Source of the DNA: Thalassotalea mangrovi
GTDB lineage: Bacteria; Pseudomonadota; Gammaproteobacteria; Enterobacterales; Alteromonadaceae
Assembly (NCBI RefSeq): GCF_005116735.1
Contig: NZ_SWDB01000010.1
Coordinates: 1 to 64,000 of the forward strand
DNA: 64,000 nucleotides
Direction of reading: 5' to 3'
Shown: piece by piece, positions 34,655 to 42,335 of the stretch
How positions within the stretch are numbered: position 1 is the first letter of the stretch
How the letters are laid out: every line of letters starts with the position of its first letter
Made by a program: the position numbers and the translations under genes
The notes under the pieces: generated by a model
Told to the model about the DNA's origin: nothing
Seen by the model: only the letters and a program-made list of their open reading frames with translations
Database searches by the model: none

Positions 34655-36364
34655 TCACTCCAGTACATCGGGGCACAGGGGGGATAAATCCGCTTTGGCT
34701 GTCACCTGATCGCCAGTTAGGGCATATCCAAGGACTCTATTGCCATGGCGATATACCGCCCGAACGCCAGTATCGCTTGCCAAATCAATCTGCCACTGTC
34801 CGGGTAGCAATTGGCCATTACCATCCCTTGCTACCGGGCTAACAACAACTGGGTGCAAGGTAGTTTTAATTATCACGGGCATTACCGGGTACTGAACCTC
34901 GGTGGCTGTACCGGTCAGGGTTTTGGCCAGTGCTTTGGCCTGAATCATTAACGGTTGGATATAAAACAACAGATGCGATTCGACCTGTGCGCAATCGCCG
35001 ATGGCATAGATATTAGCAACGGATGTCTGCAATTGACGGTTAGTGACGATTCCCCTGTCCGTTTCTAACCCAGCAGTTTCGGCTAATGTAAGATTAGGGC
35101 GAACTCCGATGGCGCTCAACACCATATCTGCATACACGGTATGACCATTAGTTAAGGTGGCAATGACACCATTACCCGATGGTTCCAGCGTTTCAATACG
35201 GTTATTAAAGTGAAATCTGGCACCGGCCTTGCCAAGTGCCACCTCAACCGCCTTGGCAGCAACATCAGGGATTAAACTGGCAAGTAAATGCCCCATGGTA
35301 TCGACGATATCCACCTCAAAACCTGCTGACAATAAGTCATTAGCATACTCACAACCAATGAGTCCGGCACCGATAATCAGCACCTTAGGCTTACCTGAAA
35401 CTATTTCAGCTATTGGCTTTTTACTCAGGGCGACAGTACGGAATCGATTGTAGTCCTGTAGATCATTGACGGAATAAACATGGGATAGCCCGCTACCTTT
35501 TATCGGTGCGGGTATGGCGCTGGCTCCGGTGGCAAGGACTAGATTGCTGTAACATTGCCGACCACCTGATGCTAGTTCAATACAATTGTCATCGCTGTGA
35601 ATGGCTGTAATTTGAGTGAAGATATGAGTCTCAATATCATATTGCAAAGCCATTTCTTCAGCCGTTTTATTGACCAGTTGCGCTGCCGTCATCGACTTGG
35701 CAAAGCCAGTGGACAATTGCGGCTTGGAGTAGAATGCGCCATCATCGGCGGTATACAAATAGATTGGGGTAACGGTATCCAGCTGTCGGATTTCCTTAAT
35801 CAGGTTATAACCGGCAAGCCCGGAACCGATGACGATGATGGGCAGACGCGTTGAATCGACGGATGACACGACTTCAATCCCGGCACCTACCGCGGTGATA
35901 GGTTGCGCCGCAATTTGTGGCTCGCTGCGACTTACATCCTTGTTAGCCGGAATCACCACTTTTTTAATTTCCAGCATTTCAAAATCACTTTTATCCACGC
36001 CACATTCCGGACACGCCCAGTCAGACGGAATATCTTGCCAGCGGGTTCCCGGGGCAATACCCTCTTCCGGCCAGCCTTTCGATTCATCATAAACCCAGGC
36101 ACATACCTGACACTCCCAGACTCGATATTCAATACAATCCTGAGAATCCTGACCCTTTGGCGCTTTACCGGCCGGCTCTGTCACCGATTCGCTGATCGCC
36201 ACCATCTCAAAGTCGTGTTTACCGACACCACACTCCGGGCACGTCCAGTCCTCGGGAATATCTTGCCAGCGAGTTCCCGGAGCAATCCCCTCCTCCGGGC
36301 AACCTTTGGCTTCGTCATAAATCCAGGCACAAACCTGACATTCCCATATTTTGTAATTCTGCAT
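34655..36364 (-). CDS. Double rubredoxin / rubredoxin-NAD+ reductase fusion
   Basis: About 569 residues. Two rubredoxin domains come first, each with paired CxxC motifs (C9/C12 and C42/C45 in the first; WECQVCAWVYDES ... CPECGVDKSDFEM in the second, about residues 72-125). A pyridine nucleotide-disulfide oxidoreductase follows: FAD motif VIGSGLAG (about 175), NAD motif IIGAGLIG (about 320) and the second FAD site IYAIGDCAQ (about 455). It would move electrons from NAD(P)H through FAD to built-in rubredoxins. It is transcribed away from the Rieske oxygenase gene with a shared operator between them, so it is a candidate electron donor. ATG 36364 is preferred over GTG 36370. Confidence 0.85.
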   Translation of the reverse strand: MQNYKIWECQVCAWIYDEAKGCPEEGIAPGTRWQDIPEDWTCPECGVGKHDFEMVAISESVTEPAGKAPKGQDSQDCIEYRVWECQVCAWVYDESKGWPEEGIAPGTRWQDIPSDWACPECGVDKSDFEMLEIKKVVIPANKDVSRSEPQIAAQPITAVGAGIEVVSSVDSTRLPIIVIGSGLAGYNLIKEIRQLDTVTPIYLYTADDGAFYSKPQLSTGFAKSMTAAQLVNKTAEEMALQYDIETHIFTQITAIHSDDNCIELASGGRQCYSNLVLATGASAIPAPIKGSGLSHVYSVNDLQDYNRFRTVALSKKPIAEIVSGKPKVLIIGAGLIGCEYANDLLSAGFEVDIVDTMGHLLASLIPDVAAKAVEVALGKAGARFHFNNRIETLEPSGNGVIATLTNGHTVYADMVLSAIGVRPNLTLAETAGLETDRGIVTNRQLQTSVANIYAIGDCAQVESHLLFYIQPLMIQAKALAKTLTGTATEVQYPVMPVIIKTTLHPVVVSPVARDGNGQLLPGQWQIDLASDTGVRAVYRHGNRVLGYALTGDQVTAKADLSPLCPDVLE

Positions 36365-36431
36365 AACCACCTACGCCATCCTTCTACGCAAAAACTGCAA
36401 TTTATTCCCAATACCGGCACATACCGCCATA

Positions 36432-36453
36432 TTTGTTATATTGATATAACAAT
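36432..36453. promoter_or_regulatory. Candidate operator site 4 (rubredoxin reductase / Rieske divergent promoter)
   Basis: GTTATAT-TG-ATATAAC (36435-36450) is a perfect palindrome between the divergent genes starting at 36364 and 36634. Confidence 0.7.
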
Positions 36454-36633
36454 AAACTCAGTATAATATCAAGGCAACCAATACTAAATACTCAGATTTG
36501 CAGCCATTCTGTCAATAGTTAGTTGCTGATTAAATTCGGTATTTTTTTATATCCGTTGATCTTAGTTGACAAGAATGCCGTAAGAATGTCAAAAATAGTA
36601 TTGTTACATCATTAAGACAAAGGGAACTCTTCC

Positions 36634-37854
36634 ATGTTAATGAACTTGTGGTATGTGGCCGAATGGTCAGACAATGTCAAAGATAAGCCGGTTAAAGCGA
36701 AATTATTAAGCCAGGATCTGGTGCTGTTTCGTGATTTAGAAGGCAAGGTAAAGTGTCTGGCCAATACCTGTTTACACCGCGGTGGCTCGCTTGCGGGCGG
36801 CTGGGTTAATGAGAAACGTGACTGTGTCGTTTGTCCTTACCACGGCTGGCAATACAATGGCAACGGCAAGTGTCAGAAGATTCCCTCAGAAGGCGACTCT
36901 TTCGAAGTACCCAAACGGTTTAAAGTCGACTCTTATCCGGTTGAAGAAAAGTACGGGATGATCTGGGTATTCATGGGTGACCTGCCAGAAGATAAGCGTT
37001 ATCCAATTCCACCGTTACCAGAATTTGATAATCCAGACTGGCGTGGCCTGAAAACCGAATTTACCTGGCAAGCAGAAGCATCACGTGTCGTCGAAAATGG
37101 TATTGATATTGCTCATGCGTCCTTTGTTCACCCAGTATTTGGCTACCCAAGCACCGCCGAGGATAATTATATTGACGAGGTAGAAAAGCACGAGTGGTGG
37201 GCAAAATCCACCAACGTAATGTATCCACCGCAACTTAAAGGTGGCTTCCTGGGTTGGCGTCGTCTACTTCGCAAAGATAAGCAGGAAACCCGGGTCCATC
37301 CGGAATGGCACCTACCAGGCATGGTGGTTCGTATTCAGATTGATATCCGCGAAGGCTGGCACATCGTTATGTTCGATGCCAACACCCCGATTGATGAGCA
37401 CACCACCCGAACCTTTGCCTGGCAATTCAGAAGCTTTATGAAGTCATCATTGTTCGATAAAGGCTCAATGAAGCGGTTAACCACCATCCTGGAAGAAGAT
37501 GCGGAAATTGTCGAAGCATCGCAACCTTATTACCTGCCAGAAACCCTGTCGAATGAGGTTTCGGTTAAGTCCGATAAGTTTATGAGTACCTTCAGAATGG
37601 CACGGCGCAAGCTAATTGAGGAGCAAGGATGGCAAGTCGACACCCTGGCCCGGGATCAATACAAGGGCAAGAAGGTATTAACGATTCCTTCGCCTGCGCG
37701 CCGCGAAGCGTTAGAAGCCGGCGATGGCTGGGTATTTGACGCGATGCCAATGACCCCTGCGATTAAGCAGCCACGCATTAAAAATGCGTTTGAGCAGGAA
37801 GTGGATGTGTTAACGACAGAATCGGCGAACTCAAAAAAAGTGATCATTGAATAG
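36634..37854 (+). CDS. Rieske non-heme iron oxygenase
   Basis: A 406-residue oxygenase alpha-type subunit. The Rieske [2Fe-2S] site is C46-x-H48 (NTCLHRGG) and C67-xx-H70 (CPYHGW). The mononuclear iron site is ENGIDIAHASFVH with D158, H161 and H166. The pattern CPYHGWQYNGNGKCQKIP resembles the pheophorbide a oxygenase/TIC55 group, though VanA-type demethylases look similar. It lacks the C-terminal membrane anchors and CxxC of plant PaO, so it should be soluble. In this context ring opening or oxidation of a chlorin is a reasonable guess. AAAGGGAAC precedes the ATG, and a hairpin terminator follows. Confidence 0.88.
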   Translation: MLMNLWYVAEWSDNVKDKPVKAKLLSQDLVLFRDLEGKVKCLANTCLHRGGSLAGGWVNEKRDCVVCPYHGWQYNGNGKCQKIPSEGDSFEVPKRFKVDSYPVEEKYGMIWVFMGDLPEDKRYPIPPLPEFDNPDWRGLKTEFTWQAEASRVVENGIDIAHASFVHPVFGYPSTAEDNYIDEVEKHEWWAKSTNVMYPPQLKGGFLGWRRLLRKDKQETRVHPEWHLPGMVVRIQIDIREGWHIVMFDANTPIDEHTTRTFAWQFRSFMKSSLFDKGSMKRLTTILEEDAEIVEASQPYYLPETLSNEVSVKSDKFMSTFRMARRKLIEEQGWQVDTLARDQYKGKKVLTIPSPARREALEAGDGWVFDAMPMTPAIKQPRIKNAFEQEVDVLTTESANSKKVIIE

Positions 37855-37859
37855 CAACA

Positions 37860-37886
37860 AGACGAATTTTTTGAATTCGTCTTTGT
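37860..37886 (+). terminator. Terminator of the Rieske oxygenase gene
   Basis: AGACGAATT-ttttg-AATTCGTCT followed by TTG; a perfect 9-bp stem right after the stop codon. Confidence 0.75.
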
Positions 37887-37893
37887 CCTTAAG

Positions 37894-38038
37894 CTGGAGT
37901 CGCAGTAAAAAAAGCACTGCGATGGTGGAGTCGAGATAGAAAACATCTCGAAGGTGGAGTCGCAGCAAAAATCACTGCGATGGTGGAGTTGAGATACAAG
38001 GTATCTCAAAGGTGGAGTCGAGGTAGGAATACCTCGAT
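37894..38038. repeat. Variable-stem hairpin array E (GGTGGAG linker)
   Basis: Five stem-loops are joined by the constant linker GGTGGAG: TCGCAGT-n9-ACTGCGA, TCGAGAT-n7-ATCTCGA, TCGCAG-n9-CTGCGA, TTGAGAT-n7-ATCTCAA and TCGAGGT-n6-ACCTCGA. When the left arm changes (TCGAGAT to TTGAGAT) the right arm changes to match (ATCTCGA to ATCTCAA). The remaining gap to 38244 holds two diverged copies of an AAAATTGCTC...CATCC...TGTCC block and no gene. Confidence 0.85.
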
Positions 38039-38244
38039 GAAGGCTTTTTCTTTCACCTCCCACCGAAAATTGCTCTCCTGCGTTATTCTACCTGCGAACA
38101 TCCATGTCCTTGTGCATTTCGGCATACTGGCCAATCCATGGCCAAAACCAGCGAAGCGTACCTCATTTACGACAACCTCCTCTCAGAAAATTGCTCCTGC
38201 ATTTTCTGTATACAAAACATCCCTGTCCATAACCGACGCAGTCC

Positions 38245-38841
38245 TCACCCTTCCCCAAGGTGCTCCCAGATCTTCGCCTGAAACCTCTCTTCGTGAACCG
38301 GTCCTTCTAAGCCCCTGGGATCTAGGGGATGGCGTGTGTCACAACTTGGCGATAAACGCACCCCTTTCGCCGTCAGGGTTCTTTTTGCCTGGCCATTGCG
38401 GTACAACACCGTATGTCGGGTGCGTTGTCCAGGTGCGGTAATCATAATAAAATCTGGCTCCATATATACGCCTGCGGCCTGGTCCAGAGATTCACTGGAA
38501 AAGGTCAGGACTCCAGGACCGCCGGACATACCAATATTTTTATAACTGCCGGGCCCCATGGGATCGAAAACCAAAATGCCATTAATCAATTTGCCGGTAA
38601 AAGTTTTTGCAGCCATTGGCCGGCCACGGAAATGAACATTGGTTATCGCAAAATGTTCGCCATCAAAGTCGATATATACCAGGTTATCAAAGGGCGATAG
38701 CCCCGGAGTTCCGCTCCCGGCTGCGGTATCATCGTTTAGCGGCGAACCATCAAGCTCAAATAATTCAACGCTGTCATGCCAGGTTCCCCTTAACTGCAGT
38801 AATGTGTGGGCAACGCTGCCTATCGCAAATTCCCTATCCAT
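38245..38841 (-). CDS. Conserved-looking protein of unknown function (lipocalin-like)
   Basis: A 198-residue soluble protein without signal peptide. It opens AHTLLQLRGTWHDSVELFELDG and is rich in beta-forming stretches (LVYIDFDGEHFAITNVHFRG; GILVFDPMGPGSYKNIG). The GTW start and barrel-like pattern recall the halves of the 23752 protein and lipocalin/FABP-type domains, but I cannot name the family. It is divergent from a chlorophyll b reductase-like SDR gene with operator-like sequences between them. A role in binding a hydrophobic intermediate is speculative. Confidence 0.55.
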   Translation of the reverse strand: MDREFAIGSVAHTLLQLRGTWHDSVELFELDGSPLNDDTAAGSGTPGLSPFDNLVYIDFDGEHFAITNVHFRGRPMAAKTFTGKLINGILVFDPMGPGSYKNIGMSGGPGVLTFSSESLDQAAGVYMEPDFIMITAPGQRTRHTVLYRNGQAKRTLTAKGVRLSPSCDTRHPLDPRGLEGPVHEERFQAKIWEHLGEG

Positions 38842-38867
38842 TCACTAACTTCTCTTTTGATCCTAAT

Positions 38868-38902
38868 TTCGTTATATTTGATATATAGTTATAACAATAA
38901 TG
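38868..38902. promoter_or_regulatory. Candidate operator site 5 (38841 / 38928 divergent promoter)
   Basis: GTTATAT-TTG-ATATATA (38871-38887) is followed by GTTATAAC (38888-38895). Half-sites are present but the spacing differs from the consensus. The site lies between two divergent genes. Confidence 0.5.
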
Positions 38903-38927
38903 TAAAATAAAAAACAGGTGGATGTAA

Positions 38928-39731
38928 ATGAAATCCGTAATAATTACCGGCAGTACCCGTGGCATTGGTTTAGGATTAGCAGAAAATTTTCTCAAGCGTG
39001 ATTGCCGGGTTATCGTTTCCAGCCGCAAACAACAAGACGTGGACAACACGGTGGCGACACTGGCCAGGCAGTATGGTGAAGACAAAGTTTCCGGTATCAC
39101 CTGTGATATTACCAAAATAGAAGATCTCGAAGCCTTGTGGCAACACGGCATCAGTTGTTATGACTCGGTCGATATCTGGATTAATAATGCCGGTATGAGC
39201 ATCAAGCGCTGTCCTTTGGAAGAACAAAGCGCCAATGATTTAATGACTATCGTCAATACTAACCTGACTGGCCTTATTCTCGCCAGCAAGGTTGCATTAG
39301 CCGGAATGAAGCGCCAGGGACATGGACAAATCTGGAACATGGAAGGATTTGGCAGCAATGGCGCCGTCCAACCTGGCATGGCAGCCTATGGCGCGACCAA
39401 ACGTGCGGTTAATTATTTGATTAAATCGTTGCAAAAAGAAGTAAAAGGCACCCAGGTACAGGTTAATACCCTGAGCCCGGGCATCGTCGTCACCGACCTG
39501 TTAATTGGTGATTACGATACCAGCTCGCCAGAGTGGAAAAAAGCCAAGAAGATATTCAACATTCTTGGTGATAAGGTAGAGACCGTTACGCCATGGCTGG
39601 TTGATGGCATATTAAACGCCAGTAAGTCCGGTAGTAAGGTAATCTGGCTTACCGGCGGCAAAGCTTTCAGTCGCTTTTTGACCGCAGGCTTTAACAAGCG
39701 GGACCTGTTTACCGACATTGAAGGCGCTTGA
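38928..39731 (+). CDS. SDR resembling chlorophyll b reductase (NOL/NYC1-like)
   Basis: A 267-residue classical SDR. TGSTRGIG is at 7-14, the NNAG motif is in VDIWINNAGMS (about 82-91), and catalytic Tyr154/Lys158 are in MAAYGATKRAV. The combination DIWINNAG, then N(T)NLTGLILAS, GQIWNMEGFGSNG, AYGATKRAVNYLIKSLQKE and NTLSPGIVVTDLL closely follows plant NOL/NYC1 as I recall them; these enzymes reduce the C7-formyl group of chlorophyll b with NAD(P)H. AGGTGG precedes the ATG. The gene stands alone on this strand, facing the operon that ends at 39749. Confidence 0.8.
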   Translation: MKSVIITGSTRGIGLGLAENFLKRDCRVIVSSRKQQDVDNTVATLARQYGEDKVSGITCDITKIEDLEALWQHGISCYDSVDIWINNAGMSIKRCPLEEQSANDLMTIVNTNLTGLILASKVALAGMKRQGHGQIWNMEGFGSNGAVQPGMAAYGATKRAVNYLIKSLQKEVKGTQVQVNTLSPGIVVTDLLIGDYDTSSPEWKKAKKIFNILGDKVETVTPWLVDGILNASKSGSKVIWLTGGKAFSRFLTAGFNKRDLFTDIEGA

Positions 39732-39748
39732 TAGTAGCTTTTAACGGG

Positions 39749-40717
39749 CTAATCGACTTCCAGAACCAGTTTTCCGATATTGGCATTATTGGCCATTCTC
39801 TGATGCGCCAGATTGGCGTCCTGCCAGGAATAGACGCTGTCGATAACAGGTTGAAGGCTGCCATCAGCAATGGAGGCAGCAAAGTCCCGGTCAAAGTCAG
39901 CAACCAGCGTCGCTTTATAATCATCGCTTCGATTACGCAGGGTTGAGGCAAACAAGCTGATACGTTTGGCCAGCATCTTCGCCATGTCAAAATCCTGGCT
40001 AAACCGTCCACCCAGTATCGCTAACGTGACAATGCGGCAATCCAGGGCTGCAACATTAATGTTTTTAGCGACATAATCGCCGGCAACCACATCGACGATA
40101 ACATCAAACTGACAGTGATTCTCTTTGGCCCAGGCGGCAAAATCCTTTTGTTTGTAATTAATCGCAGTATCTGCTCCCAGCGCTTTACACGCCTTTGCCT
40201 TTTCATCACTGCCAACCGTTGTTACCACCATACATCCTCGAGCCTTAGCCAATTGAATGGCGGCACAGCCTACACCGGACGCCCCAGCATGGATTAATAC
40301 CTTTTCACCTGGTTGCAGTTTAGCGATAGTAAACAGGCTCTGATAAGCGGTCAGAAAAGTTTCCGCAATTGCCGCGCCCTGGGTGGCGGTGTTTTGAGCA
40401 GCTAACGCCATAAGATGCGTGGCTTTCACTTTCACGTATTCGGCATAACCACCGCCGGGTACTAATGCGTAAACCGACTGCCCCGGCTGCCAGAGCGTAA
40501 CATCGTCACCGACGGTTTCCAGAGTACCAGATACCTCGATGCCAAGGATCTCCGACTCCCCTTTTGGCGCCGGATACTTACCTGCTTTTTGCAATAAATC
40601 GGCGCGATTGATACCGATCGCCTGTACTTTTATCAGGCATTCGTCGCTAGCAATCACCGGTTGTTGTGTTTCTGAAAAAGTGAGGTTTTGTGTTTCATCG
40701 ACCGCCAAATAACGCAT
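39749..40717 (-). CDS. Zinc-free quinone oxidoreductase (PIG3/QOR family)
   Basis: A 322-residue medium-chain dehydrogenase/reductase. It has the GINRADLLQKAGKYP segment of PIG3-type quinone reductases, an NADPH-binding HAGASGVGCAAIQLAKA (about 143-160), and no structural-zinc cysteine set. It could reduce an enone, quinone or conjugated double bond of a pathway intermediate. It is the last gene of a seven-gene minus-strand operon. Its ATG directly abuts the stop codon of the preceding hydrolase gene. Confidence 0.85.
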   Translation of the reverse strand: MRYLAVDETQNLTFSETQQPVIASDECLIKVQAIGINRADLLQKAGKYPAPKGESEILGIEVSGTLETVGDDVTLWQPGQSVYALVPGGGYAEYVKVKATHLMALAAQNTATQGAAIAETFLTAYQSLFTIAKLQPGEKVLIHAGASGVGCAAIQLAKARGCMVVTTVGSDEKAKACKALGADTAINYKQKDFAAWAKENHCQFDVIVDVVAGDYVAKNINVAALDCRIVTLAILGGRFSQDFDMAKMLAKRISLFASTLRNRSDDYKATLVADFDRDFAASIADGSLQPVIDSVYSWQDANLAHQRMANNANIGKLVLEVD

Positions 40718-41449
40718 TTATCCCTCTATGCTTGCAAGAAATTCCAAAGTTGCTCTCATAATAGCGGATTGTTGTGCCTGATGGCTAATGGTTGCAACAC
40801 CGGCACTCAGGCTTGGTTGATAGGCACCGAACTGCCAATGGTCTGCGCCCTGAATCTCGCGGTATTGGGCGGTTGAAGGTAACAGGTCCTGATACGATTT
40901 GATTTTCTCTGGTGTTGATTGTTGATCGGCTGAGCCATATATCGACAGTACCTCAATGGTTAATCCGCTAATGTCGCTGGCCGGATAGGACGCATACAAG
41001 AGTAAGCCTTTGACTTTCTCGTCCGCCTGTTTAACGTATTCTGACGCCCCGACACCACCTAATGAATGGCCGGCGATGACCCAGCGTTGTACTTCTGGGT
41101 TGGCATTGATGACCTCCTGTGCCTTATCAATGCCCAAAAAAGCGGTATTTAACGGCATCGGCACGGAAACGGTAAGATAACCATTGGCGGCAATTTCCCG
41201 CATTAACGGTGCAAACACCGATGCCGGTGTTTTACCTCCCGGGTAGAAGATAAGCCCGGTTGTCGGGTTTCCCTCGCTAGGTTGAAACTGTAACCAAGGC
41301 TCGCTTAACACATGCATATCAGCATCGGAAACCAACGCTTTTTCGGCGACATCCTGCTGGTAAGGGAATGGCACCGACATCCAGGTACCAACACCAACAC
41401 AGGCAATTACAACCAACAATGCCAGACTAATCACAATTTTTTTAATCAT
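40718..41449 (-). CDS. Membrane-anchored alpha/beta hydrolase
   Basis: A 243-residue alpha/beta-hydrolase with an N-terminal membrane segment or uncleaved signal (IVISLALLVVIACVGVGTWM). The nucleophile is Ser129 in AGHSLGGVG; Asp in IYGSADQQSTP and His in IQGADHWQFG complete the triad. The domain should be periplasmic. The LIFYPGGKTPASVFAPL strand resembles dienelactone-hydrolase/chlorophyllase-type enzymes. It lies inside the RCCR-like operon and may hydrolyse an ester side chain (inference). Confidence 0.78.
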   Translation of the reverse strand: MIKKIVISLALLVVIACVGVGTWMSVPFPYQQDVAEKALVSDADMHVLSEPWLQFQPSEGNPTTGLIFYPGGKTPASVFAPLMREIAANGYLTVSVPMPLNTAFLGIDKAQEVINANPEVQRWVIAGHSLGGVGASEYVKQADEKVKGLLLYASYPASDISGLTIEVLSIYGSADQQSTPEKIKSYQDLLPSTAQYREIQGADHWQFGAYQPSLSAGVATISHQAQQSAIMRATLEFLASIEG

Positions 41450-41503
41450 CGTTTATGTACCTATAGCCAAGTTTTCTTACCTGCGGCTTGTCTTTGTCGT
41501 TAC

Positions 41504-42334
41504 TTAAACCTGTTGATAGAGTTTACCGTTACGCTCTTCACCGGCAAGTATTCTAACCAGACGATCGGCAGCCTCTTTACCCACCAGGCGCTCTGCAATT
41601 GGATTCGCCGGATCCAGATAGACGATATTGCGGCGTTGCATATAATCTCGTTGTCGGCGAAATGCACACGCTTGTGTATCGGTATCAATTTTCGCCTGCT
41701 TAACCAATGCCACCCAGTAGCGAACTAGTTCAAAAATCGCATCTTCAGCATGGTCTTTGAAAAACGATAATGGCCCAACGCCAGCGACGGCACAGGGACT
41801 CAGGCTGGCGCGTATAAACGGCATAGCCGCATGAAATGGTTTCACATTATTAAAATACAAATCATTGAGATGCTTCATCGCTAAACCATTTACTGGCTGG
41901 TAATACTTCTGCACATAATCCGGGTGTAACACCAGTTCGCAGCGCGGCATCAGGTCAATGTAATAAAATGCTTCCGGCAAGGTACCAAAAGCCATCCCCA
42001 GGTGTGGCACATCGGTGTTATCTTTCATCCAGAAGGTCAGGTGAATATTGGTAAAAGTGTTCTCAGGCTGGCCAATATTGGAATGAATTACCCAATCCAC
42101 CGGATTGTTCTTGCCGGTAAAATTTCTCATTCGACCAAGATGATTACCATTCAAATCATCAAATTGATGAATATCAGCACATCCTAAATCTTCGTCAAAT
42201 TCCAGTTCAGACTGAATATAATCCCAAATCCGGTCTCGCAGTGATAACACCGCCAGGTAAGTTTCCGACGTATCGATTTGCTGTCCTTCGTCTAAATGAC
42301 GGGCAAATTCAGCGGTTACATTGGCATTAGACAT
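41504..42334 (-). CDS. Red chlorophyll catabolite reductase-like protein 1
   Basis: A 276-residue soluble protein paralogous to the 43641-44468 product: both carry TDVPH at residues 107-111 and DYxxKYY at 139-145. The blocks FYYIDLMPRCELVLHPDYVQKYY, MPFIRASLSPCAVAG and ACAFRRQRDYMQRRN align with plant RCCR (ACD2) segments as I remember them, including the Asp (here D230) in the late R-x-x-D motif. RCCR is a cofactor-free, ferredoxin-dependent reductase that converts red chlorophyll catabolite to a fluorescent bilin and shares its fold with bilin reductases. The start at 42334 has GGGAGAG upstream. It is flanked by an MFS transporter and a hydrolase. Confidence 0.75.
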   Translation of the reverse strand: MSNANVTAEFARHLDEGQQIDTSETYLAVLSLRDRIWDYIQSELEFDEDLGCADIHQFDDLNGNHLGRMRNFTGKNNPVDWVIHSNIGQPENTFTNIHLTFWMKDNTDVPHLGMAFGTLPEAFYYIDLMPRCELVLHPDYVQKYYQPVNGLAMKHLNDLYFNNVKPFHAAMPFIRASLSPCAVAGVGPLSFFKDHAEDAIFELVRYWVALVKQAKIDTDTQACAFRRQRDYMQRRNIVYLDPANPIAERLVGKEAADRLVRILAGEERNGKLYQQV

Positions 42335-42335
42335 A

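Noticed and set aside
35903..36466. 187-residue plus-strand open frame
   Set aside because: It is antisense to the duplicated rubredoxin domains, whose cysteine motifs make the minus strand clearly the coding one; its apparent internal repeat is only the shadow of that duplication.
36634..37854. Naming the Rieske gene pheophorbide a oxygenase outright
   Set aside because: Rieske and mononuclear iron motifs are shared with VanA-type demethylases and others; the plant-type C-terminal anchor and CxxC are absent, so only the general family is certain.
37894..38244. Plus-strand frame from 37980 of about 150 residues
   Set aside because: It runs through hairpin-array DNA and then antisense over the 38245-38841 gene, with no recognisable protein features.
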